Source: Phenylobacterium sp. (GTDB lineage Bacteria > Pseudomonadota > Alphaproteobacteria > Caulobacterales > Caulobacteraceae). Taken from it: DNA of 32,251 nucleotides. The notes below the pieces were generated by a model. It had not been told where the DNA came from, ran no database searches, and saw only the letters and a program-made list of their open reading frames with translations. The stretch lies in assembly GCF_019636135.1 (NCBI RefSeq), contig NZ_JAHBYD010000041.1, positions 1-32,251 of the forward strand. Reading direction: 5' to 3'. This document shows, piece by piece, positions 1 to 6,179 of this stretch; within the stretch, counting starts at the first letter, position 1; each line of letters opens with the position of its first letter. Made by a program: the position numbers and the translations under genes.

Positions 1-1
1 T

Positions 2-104
2 GCATTCGGCGGTTCGCTCGAACCGTCGAATGCTCAGGACCTTCGCTTAGGATTAGACCATTCGGTTTCCCGACCTCGGACCTACCTAAGCGCCGAATGG
101 TCTA
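2..104. repeat. Structured inverted-repeat region at the 3' end of the EAL gene
   Basis: Three inverted repeats lie within about 100 bases. A hairpin spans 2-33 (GCATTCG ... CGAATGC with an inner CGGTTC/GAACCG stem). CGCTTAGG at 44-51 matches CCTAAGCG at 85-92. TAGACCATTCGG at 54-65 matches CCGAATGGTCTA at 93-104, perfect over 12 bp. The last two pairs interleave, giving pseudoknot-type topology. The right arm of the third repeat contains the stop codon of the leftward EAL gene, so a role in 3'-end formation is plausible. No U-tract is obvious, and the region is cut by the window edge. Confidence 0.6.
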
Positions 105-1736
105 GCCCCAGCTCTCCACCGCGCCCCGGCGGCGTGCGATCATCGGGGCCTTCTTCTGCGCCACGACCGGTTTCGGCACGGGCTTGCCGAACAGCCAGCC
201 CTGGCCCAGCCCGATGCCCATGGCCTGGATCTTCCGCGCCGCGTCCTCGGTCTCGATCATCTCGGCCACGGTCTCGACGCCCAGTTCGGCGCACATCTCG
301 GCCAGCCGCTTCAGCATCACCGCGTCGCGCGGCCGCGACTCCAGGCCCTGCACGAACTTGCCGTCGAACTTCACCACGTCGGCCTCGAGCTGGCGCAGGT
401 AGTCGAGCGAGGCCGAACCGGCGCCGAAGTCGTCGAGGCAGATCTCGTGGCCGGCCTCGCGCAGCGCCTGGATCCTGGCGTTGGCGGCGTCGAGGTCGGC
501 AAGCCTGTGGCTCTCGGTCAGCTCCAGCAGCAGCCGCGCGCGCAGCTTCGGCTGGGCCTCGTTCACGCGGATGACCGCTTCCACGAAGCCGGGCTGCTCC
601 AGCGAGAACGCGCTGACGTTGGCGGCGATCCGCACCTCGGCGGGCGTCTCGGCCAGCATGGCGGCGACGGTCTTCACGACGGTGAGGTCGAACTCCACGA
701 CCAGGCCCAGTTCCTCGGCCAGCTTGATCGTCTCGGCCGGGCCGCCGCCGCCTTCGAAGCGGGTCAGGGCCTCGTAGTGGTGCAGGTCCCGGGTCCTGAG
801 GTCGACCACCGGCTGGTAGACCAGCTCGAACTTCCCGGCGCGGATCAGGTCCTTGAAGCGGGCGGATTCGGTGACGGTCTGGCGCAGCGCCGCCTCGAAG
901 CTCTTGGCCGCCGCGGCCGGCCCCTCGCCCAGGCAGCGGTCCAGCGCGTAGCGGATCGCACGCAGCGTCTCCGTGGGCGACGCCGGATCGAGCGGCAGTT
1001 CGCCGGTCTTCACCTCCACGCCGGGGCCCGCCAGTTCCCGGATGCGCTCGGCCAGGGCCTCGACGTTGGCCTGGCCCGACCGCAGCATGGCGAAGCGGTC
1101 GGCCCCCAGGCCGGCGGCGGGCACGCCGCCGTGCGACGCGGCCCGCAGGGTCGCGGCCAGCTTCTTCTGGGTGGCCTCGGCGACCTCGGGCTCCATGCCC
1201 GCCAGCGCCACGGCGAGGCCGGCGACCTCCAGCAGGTCGACGCTGAGCGCGCCGCCGGTCTTCTCGGCCTGCTTCATCAGCCCGGCGGCGGCGGCCTCGA
1301 AGTCCTCGCGGGCGGCCAGGCCCGAGGCGTCGGTCCTCACCTCGGCCACCGGCGGCTGCCAGAGGCTGAAGGCGGCGGCGACGCCCGGCCGTTGCGGCAT
1401 CTGGAACAGCGACAGCGTGACGGGCTGAAGGCCCCTGGCCCCGGTCAGCGCGATCCTGAACGGCCCGCGGCGCTCGCCGGGGCGGATGCCGCCGATCGCG
1501 GCGTCGACCAGCTCGGCGTCGGCGATGTCGACGAACTCGCGCCAGGGCCGGCCCATCAGCGTCTCGGCGCCGCGGCCCAGCAGGCGGCCGGCTGCGCCGG
1601 TCGCGAAGGTCACGCGCCCGCCGGCGCCGATCTCCATGACCACGTCGGCGCTCGCGAACACGAACGCGAGCAACTGCAACGCGTTGGGTCCCGCCGGGGC
1701 CTTCGCTGGAGCCGATGCCGTGGCGGTCTGCGCCAT
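102..1736 (-). CDS. PAS-EAL domain protein, probable cyclic-di-GMP phosphodiesterase
   Basis: This 544-residue cytoplasmic protein probably hydrolyses cyclic-di-GMP. Residues about 17-128 resemble a PAS sensor domain. Residues about 140-225 look like a degenerate GGDEF remnant without the GGDEF signature. Residues about 295-520 form an EAL domain with the expected active-site set: E322 (EALTRF), N373, E405 (ELTE), D435-D436 (DDFG), K456, E492 (AEMIE) and Q512, so it looks catalytically competent. The reading frame is open further upstream, but the ATG at 1736 is preceded by GGGGAGGA at good spacing and begins where the PAS-like region starts. No transmembrane segment or signal peptide is seen. 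It appears to be a single-gene transcript. The cyclase remnant may serve as a regulatory GTP-binding domain; that is inference. Confidence 0.9.
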   Translation of the reverse strand: MAQTATASAPAKAPAGPNALQLLAFVFASADVVMEIGAGGRVTFATGAAGRLLGRGAETLMGRPWREFVDIADAELVDAAIGGIRPGERRGPFRIALTGARGLQPVTLSLFQMPQRPGVAAAFSLWQPPVAEVRTDASGLAAREDFEAAAAGLMKQAEKTGGALSVDLLEVAGLAVALAGMEPEVAEATQKKLAATLRAASHGGVPAAGLGADRFAMLRSGQANVEALAERIRELAGPGVEVKTGELPLDPASPTETLRAIRYALDRCLGEGPAAAAKSFEAALRQTVTESARFKDLIRAGKFELVYQPVVDLRTRDLHHYEALTRFEGGGGPAETIKLAEELGLVVEFDLTVVKTVAAMLAETPAEVRIAANVSAFSLEQPGFVEAVIRVNEAQPKLRARLLLELTESHRLADLDAANARIQALREAGHEICLDDFGAGSASLDYLRQLEADVVKFDGKFVQGLESRPRDAVMLKRLAEMCAELGVETVAEMIETEDAARKIQAMGIGLGQGWLFGKPVPKPVVAQKKAPMIARRRGAVESWG

Positions 1737-1828
1737 GTCCTCCCCTTCGCCGCGCGTCAGGTTGCGCGCGATCGGATTTAAGCTTAGCGCGCAAGAGGTT
1801 ACCGGTCGGTGAGGCGCCTTCTCGAGGC

Positions 1829-2317
1829 TCAGAACATCGGCTCGGGCGGTTTCTTCTTCCTGCGCGGCGGCTCCCAGAGCACGCCGGGGTAGCCCTTGAG
1901 CGGCTTCAGGGCCTCGCCGCGCCAGGTCCATTCGGCGGCCTCGGGCATGTTCATGTGGTAGCGCGGCTCGCGGCCCGTGCGCTCGGAGACGAGCGCGCGC
2001 GGCACGTTCACCATCTGCGGCGAGCGGGCGCGTTCGTAGGCGATCGGCGTGCCGCAGCGCGCGCAGAAGCTGCGGACCGTGCCCTCGGCCTCGTCCTCGT
2101 AGCGGGTGACGTTCTCCTCGCCCTCGACGATGGCGAAGCGGCTGCGCCAGCAGCCGACATAGGTGACGTAGGCCGCGCCCTGCGCATGGCGGCTGCGCCG
2201 GGCGTGGTCGTGCCAGGCCCAGCGGGCGGGGACGCCGATCTCGATCCGCACCGCGCCGCAGACGCAGGCGCCTCGCGCGACGCGGCCCTCCTTTCCGGAC
2301 ATGGCCGGTCCGCGCAT
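1829..2317 (-). CDS. GFA-family (glutathione-dependent formaldehyde-activating-like) protein with reduced zinc ligands
   Basis: This 162-residue protein has the GFA/Mss4-like fold pattern: an N-terminal C-x-C-G pair (C18, C20) and a C-x-x-C-G pair (C85, C88), which together make the structural zinc site. The central C-x-H-x-x-C motif of canonical GFA enzymes is absent; the equivalent segment around residues 34-44 reads WAWHDHARRSRH. The protein may therefore lack the second, catalytic-type metal site, and formaldehyde chemistry should not be assumed. The start chosen (ATG at 2317) overlaps the stop of the upstream hydrolase gene as TGATG, which suggests translational coupling. An in-frame ATG at 2302 is the alternative. 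The C-terminus is basic and proline-rich. Confidence 0.75.
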   Translation of the reverse strand: MRGPAMSGKEGRVARGACVCGAVRIEIGVPARWAWHDHARRSRHAQGAAYVTYVGCWRSRFAIVEGEENVTRYEDEAEGTVRSFCARCGTPIAYERARSPQMVNVPRALVSERTGREPRYHMNMPEAAEWTWRGEALKPLKGYPGVLWEPPRRKKKPPEPMF

Positions 2318-3411
2318 CAGGCCACGCCCAGCCAGTCGAGGACCGGGTTGTTGGCCTCGCGCGGCCAGGTGTGGGCGAGGTCGGGGATCTCCAGGTAGGT
2401 CACCGCCGCGCCAGCCGCCTGCAACGCCGTGGCCGCCTCGCGCGCCATGCCGACGTCGAACATCCAGTCCAGCGCGCCGTGGGTGATGTGGATCGGCAGC
2501 CCCTGCAGCCGGTCGCGGTCGGCGTAGCTGGCCATCACCGGGTGGAACGCCGCCGAGGTCGGCGCGAGGTGCGTGAACGGCGAGCCGGGCTCGAGCCCGC
2601 TCACGTAGCTGAAGGTCCCGCCGTCGCTCATGCCGCCCAGCAGCAGGCGCGTCTCGTCCACGCTCCAGTGGGTGCGCACGAGGTCGAGGATGCGGTGCAG
2701 GTTCGGCGTATCCGCGTCGCCGCCCTGGATCGCCCAGGTGCGCCCGACGGCGGTGGGCGCCACCACGATGGCGCCGCGCGACCGGGCCTCGCGCACCCAG
2801 CTCCACAGGAACGCCCGGCCGTTGCCCGAGCCGCCGTGCAGGGCGAACACCACCGGCCAGGCCAGGGCGGCGTCGTAGTATTCCGGCACATAGATCGAGA
2901 AGGCCCCGCGCGCGCCGGGCTCGCCGCCGCCGTGGATCACCCCGGTGACCTCGCTTTCGGGCGCCTCGGCCAGGCGCTTCACGAGATCGGCGTCGTCGCG
3001 CCGGTCGGGATCGAGGAAGAAGCGGCCGACCGGCGGCAGGCCGCGCGCCAGCGGATAGAGCGCCTCCTGCGCCCGCGGGCCGTGGCGCAGCGCGCGGAAG
3101 ACGGCGGCGAGCCCGTCCTCCTGGTCCGGCGCGGCGCGCAGCTCGGCGTAGGCGGCCAGCGCCGCATCGGCGGCCGTGGCCAGCGCGGTCCCGACCGGCG
3201 CCATCGCGGCGGGCCAGGCGTCGAGGCGGGGGCGCTCGGCGGCCAGCGCGGCGTCGGGCTCGCCGACGGCCGCCATCAGCTCGCCGAACTGGGGCGGGTC
3301 GAAGTGGCGCGCGACGAAGCCCAGCCGGTCCACGGCCTGGAGCAGCGGCGGCAGCAGCGCCACGATGTCGTCGAGTTCCCGATCTTCCACGAAGGCCCCC
3401 GCGCGCTTCAC
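2317..3411 (-). CDS. Alpha/beta-hydrolase (phospholipase/carboxylesterase-like)
   Basis: This 364-residue protein has an N-terminal helical region of about 165 residues and a C-terminal alpha/beta-hydrolase domain. The oxyanion segment ALHGGSGNG lies near 190-198, the nucleophile elbow is GMSDGG (S262), the probable acid is D315 or D319, and the probable catalytic histidine is H347 in DLAHTWP. The domain resembles the PHB-depolymerase/carboxylesterase group, but the substrate is unknown. No clear signal peptide is visible, so it is probably cytoplasmic. The start is GTG at 3411 with no strong ribosome site. Its stop overlaps the GFA-family gene start, so the two form a coupled pair. Confidence 0.75.
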   Translation of the reverse strand: MKRAGAFVEDRELDDIVALLPPLLQAVDRLGFVARHFDPPQFGELMAAVGEPDAALAAERPRLDAWPAAMAPVGTALATAADAALAAYAELRAAPDQEDGLAAVFRALRHGPRAQEALYPLARGLPPVGRFFLDPDRRDDADLVKRLAEAPESEVTGVIHGGGEPGARGAFSIYVPEYYDAALAWPVVFALHGGSGNGRAFLWSWVREARSRGAIVVAPTAVGRTWAIQGGDADTPNLHRILDLVRTHWSVDETRLLLGGMSDGGTFSYVSGLEPGSPFTHLAPTSAAFHPVMASYADRDRLQGLPIHITHGALDWMFDVGMAREAATALQAAGAAVTYLEIPDLAHTWPREANNPVLDWLGVA

Positions 3412-3542
3412 CCCGTGAAGTTAGGGACCCGCGCGACCCTTGGCCATCGCCGTGCGCAGGTTGCGTCCCGACGGCGCAGGCGGCGTGTCCGGACAAGACT
3501 TCGATTGCCGTGCAGGCCCGACCGGCGGCATGGGTGGCGGCC

Positions 3543-4307
3543 ATGAACGACAAGTCCGACAAGCCGCCGCCCAAGTCCTTCCGCGAGGAGGTCGTCGACA
3601 GCGCCAGGACCATCGGCCTGGGCCTGCTGCTGGCCCTCGTCCTGCGCGTGGTGCTGTTCGAGCCCTTCACCATCCCGTCGGCGTCGATGGAGCCCGGCCT
3701 GCTGGTGGGCGACTACGTGATCGCCACCAAGTGGGACTACGGCTGGAGCCGCGCCTCGATCCCGTTCAACCTGCCGCTGTTCAGGGGCCGGGTGTTCGAG
3801 CAGGCGCCGGCGCGCGGCGACGTGGTGGTCTTCAAGCTGCCCAGCAATCCGCAGGTGACCTACGTGAAGCGGCTGATCGGCCTGCCCGGCGACCGGGTGC
3901 AGGTGAGCGAGGGCCGGGTCTATGTGAACGGCGAGCCGATCGCGCGGACCCCGGCGGGCGACGCCCTCGATCCGGACGCCGACATGACGGTGGCGCAGTA
4001 CGCCGAGACCAACGCGCGCGGCCACACCTACATGACCTTCGACCGCGGGCCGAACGAGCCGCTCGACAACACCGAGGTCTTCGTGGTGCCCGAGGGCCAC
4101 TATTTCATGATGGGCGACAACCGGGACAACTCGTCCGACAGCCGCGTGCCGCCGGCCATGAACGGCGTCGGCTTCGTGCCCGCCGAGAACCTGATCGGCC
4201 GCCCGCGCTTCATCCTCGCCTCGTGGAAGGGCGGCGCCGAGATCTTCAAGCCCTGGACCTGGGTGATGCGCTTCGACCCGGGCCGGTTGCTGAAGCCTGT
4301 GGGCTAG
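3543..4307 (+). CDS. lepB: Signal peptidase I
   Basis: This inner-membrane serine protease removes signal peptides from secreted proteins. The 254-residue sequence has one N-terminal transmembrane segment (about residues 24-39) and then the SPase I boxes: IPSASMEPG with catalytic S48, YVKRLIGLPGD with general-base K109, and MGDNRDNSSDSR at 189-200. All key residues are present and the length is normal for an alphaproteobacterial LepB. The frame is open upstream with a possible GTG at 3510, but the ATG at 3543 gives the usual N-terminus. It is divergent from the hydrolase gene on its left. Common lepB neighbours (acpS, rnc, era) are not in this window. Confidence 0.95.
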   Translation: MNDKSDKPPPKSFREEVVDSARTIGLGLLLALVLRVVLFEPFTIPSASMEPGLLVGDYVIATKWDYGWSRASIPFNLPLFRGRVFEQAPARGDVVVFKLPSNPQVTYVKRLIGLPGDRVQVSEGRVYVNGEPIARTPAGDALDPDADMTVAQYAETNARGHTYMTFDRGPNEPLDNTEVFVVPEGHYFMMGDNRDNSSDSRVPPAMNGVGFVPAENLIGRPRFILASWKGGAEIFKPWTWVMRFDPGRLLKPVG

Positions 4308-4346
4308 GGTCCGCGCTCAATACCCTCTGAGGGAATTCAATGACTT

Positions 4347-4475
4347 CCGCTCATCCCGGCGAATGCCGGGACCCAGATCCACGCTCGCGGAGACTGATGG
4401 GAGGACCTCGGAGCCTCCGGAACCCCTCTTCTTGCGCCATGCCATCTGGGTCCCGGCGTTCGCCGGGATGAGCGG
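4347..4475. repeat. Palindromic intergenic element A
   Basis: The arms 4347-4378 and 4444-4475 are complementary at 31 of 32 positions. Each arm itself folds (CCCGGC-GAAT-GCCGGG), and the spacer holds a further GGAGG/CCTCC stem (4400-4404 and 4414-4418). The element lies between the convergent genes lepB and the EF-hand protein, where it could act as a bidirectional terminator. Its core pattern, TCATCCCGG ... CCGGGACCCA, recurs inside the composite element at 11651-12016, which marks it as a dispersed repeat. Confidence 0.85.
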
Positions 4476-4489
4476 TATTGAGGGCGGTC

Positions 4490-4867
4490 CTAGCGGGCGC
4501 GGTATTCGGCGAAGCTGATCGCGCCGTCGCCGTCGGTGTCGAGGGCGCGGAGTTCGGCGGCGCTGAGGCGGCCGTCGTGGTCGGTGTCGAGGCGGGCGAA
4601 CTCGCCGGCGGCGGCCGGATGGGCCAGGGCCGGCGCGGCGACCGCGCCCACGGCGGCGGCCCCCACCGTGGCGGCGATGATCCCGCCGGCGACGAGGCGC
4701 CAGCCGCGGCGGACCACGCGCGGCGCGGGCGGCGCGATCTCGCGCTCGATGAAGCCGCGGAGCGCCTCGCTCGCGGACACGCCCTCGTCCTGGCAGCGCG
4801 CCATGAAGGCGAGCTTGGTCGGGTAGGGCAGGCGGATCTCGAGCGTCTCGCTCTTCTTCAGCTTCAT
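4490..4867 (-). CDS. Membrane protein with cytoplasmic ribbon-helix-helix domain and periplasmic EF-hand pair
   Basis: In this 125-residue protein, residues about 6-44 fit a ribbon-helix-helix DNA-binding fold: strand TLEIRLP, helix, the turn GVSASEALR, second helix. A basic stretch (RVVRRGWR) precedes one transmembrane segment (about 57-82, rich in A, G and V). Two consecutive canonical EF-hand loops follow: D94-x-D96-x-D98-G ... E105 and D110-x-D112-x-D114-G ... E121. With positive-inside topology the RHH part is cytoplasmic and the EF-hands are periplasmic. A one-component calcium-responsive regulator is an inference from this architecture. The perfect palindrome at 4900-4918, some 33 bases upstream, could be its own operator. 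The ribosome site is weak. The frame continues upstream, but the family-like N-terminus supports this start. Confidence 0.75.
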   Translation of the reverse strand: MKLKKSETLEIRLPYPTKLAFMARCQDEGVSASEALRGFIEREIAPPAPRVVRRGWRLVAGGIIAATVGAAAVGAVAAPALAHPAAAGEFARLDTDHDGRLSAAELRALDTDGDGAISFAEYRAR

Positions 4868-4899
4868 GGCGGGTGACCGATACCGGGTTCGCGGGTGGA

Positions 4900-4918
4900 G
4901 GACAGGATAATCCTGTCC
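4900..4918. promoter_or_regulatory. Perfect 19-bp palindrome upstream of the RHH/EF-hand gene (candidate operator)
   Basis: GGACAGGATAATCCTGTCC has perfect 9-bp arms around one central base. It lies between the aldolase stop (4942) and the RHH/EF-hand start (4867). RHH proteins usually bind short palindromes at their own promoters, so an autoregulatory operator is reasonable. The alternative, a terminator for the aldolase transcript, is less likely because no U-tract follows on the leftward strand. Confidence 0.5.
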
Positions 4919-4941
4919 GGACAATGACCCAACGTGGCGTT

Positions 4942-5700
4942 TCAGCCCTTGCGCATCTCGATCACCTCGCGGCGGCCGCTCATCAGGTAGCGCATGTCGG
5001 AGCCGACGGTGACCAGGTCGAAGCCGCGCGCGATCATCTGCTTCGAATAGGCGGCGCCGTTGGTGTGGACGCCGGTGCGGATGCCCGCGGCCCTCGTGGC
5101 GGCCAGGATGCGGTCGAAGGCGGCCAGGATCCTCGGGTCGTCGCTGTCCTGCCGCGGCTCGCCGCCCAGCGAGAGCGAGAGGTCGGAGGGGCCGATGTAG
5201 ATCCCGTCGAGGCCCGGGACGGCGCAGATGGCCTCGGCGTTCTCCAGGCCCTCGGCGGTCTCGATCATCGCGAAGGTGAGGACCTGGGCGTTGGCGTTCT
5301 CGGCGTAGTCGCCGCCGTGGACCATCGCCGGGCGCATCGGGCCATAGCTGCGGAAGCCGCCGGGCGGATAGCGGCAGGCCCGCACGAAGGCCTCGCACTC
5401 GGCCGCCGTGGAGATCATCGGGCAGATGATCCCGAGCGCGCCCGCGTCCAGCGCCTTCATGATGTCGCCGGGCGCATTCCACGGCACGCGGACCAGCGGG
5501 ACGGCGTCGCTGGACCGCAAGCCCTGCAGCATCGACAGGACGTCGGAATAGCCGATCAGGCCGTGCTGCTGGTCGATGGTGACGGCGTCCCAGCCCTGCG
5601 CGCCCACGGCCTCGGCGTTCAGGGCGCCGGGCAGGCTGAGCCAGCAGTTGATGGCGGCCTTGCCGTCGGCCCAGATCTCTTTGAGGCGATTGGTGCGCAT
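4942..5700 (-). CDS. HpcH/HpaI-family class II aldolase (2-keto-3-deoxy acid aldolase type)
   Basis: This 252-residue enzyme is predicted to cleave a 4-hydroxy-2-oxo acid to pyruvate and an aldehyde, using a divalent metal. The family's residues are in place: H46 (DQQHG), R71 (VRVPW), metal ligands E147 (MIETAEG) and D173 (IGPSDLS). Length and motifs match HpaI, RhmA and GarL enzymes; which substrate it uses cannot be told from the sequence. It lies 27 bases downstream of the receiver gene on the same strand and is probably co-transcribed with it, an unusual neighbour for a catabolic aldolase. No transporter or sugar-acid pathway genes are nearby. Confidence 0.88.
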   Translation of the reverse strand: MRTNRLKEIWADGKAAINCWLSLPGALNAEAVGAQGWDAVTIDQQHGLIGYSDVLSMLQGLRSSDAVPLVRVPWNAPGDIMKALDAGALGIICPMISTAAECEAFVRACRYPPGGFRSYGPMRPAMVHGGDYAENANAQVLTFAMIETAEGLENAEAICAVPGLDGIYIGPSDLSLSLGGEPRQDSDDPRILAAFDRILAATRAAGIRTGVHTNGAAYSKQMIARGFDLVTVGSDMRYLMSGRREVIEMRKG

Positions 5701-5727
5701 CGCCTAGCCGTAGCGCGGCCCTGGCCC

Positions 5728-6120
5728 TCAGGCCACCAGGATGTCGCCGCCGCTGCGGTTGGCGAGGATCTGGCCGATGGCGTCGAAGAGGGCCGTCATC
5801 GAGACGGGCTTCAGCAGCACGCCGTCGGCGCCGGCGGCCAGGCAGTCGGCCTCGATGGACGAGCCGGCGTCGGCCGTGACCACGATCACCGGCAGGGTCG
5901 CCTTGACGTCGCCGCGCCGGCGCAGCTCGCGGATGGCGGTGATGCCGTCCATGCCGGGCATGCGCAGGTCCATCAGGATCAGGTCGTAGTCGTAGTCGGC
6001 GATCATCTGGAGGCCCGCGGCGCCGTCCGGGGCCTCGGCCATCTCGATCCCGCCCGCGCGCAGCATCTCCTTCACGACGCGGCGGTTGACCTCGTTATCC
6101 TCGACGAACAAGACCCGCAT
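5728..6120 (-). CDS. Stand-alone response-regulator receiver protein
   Basis: This 130-residue single-domain CheY-like protein has the acidic pocket E7-D8, phosphoacceptor D51 (LILMDLRMPGMDG), T82 and K104 (LLKPVS). All the conserved positions are intact and there is no output domain. It starts 59 bases after the end of the hybrid histidine kinase gene on the same strand, so it is the likely phosphorelay partner; a GGAG ribosome site precedes the ATG. Single-domain receivers act through protein contacts or as phosphate shuttles; which applies here is unknown. Confidence 0.9.
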   Translation of the reverse strand: MRVLFVEDNEVNRRVVKEMLRAGGIEMAEAPDGAAGLQMIADYDYDLILMDLRMPGMDGITAIRELRRRGDVKATLPVIVVTADAGSSIEADCLAAGADGVLLKPVSMTALFDAIGQILANRSGGDILVA

Positions 6121-6179
6121 GGGTGGCTCCGGGCGGCCGACCCCCCGCCGACGCTACGCTCCGTCTTATAGCCGACAGC

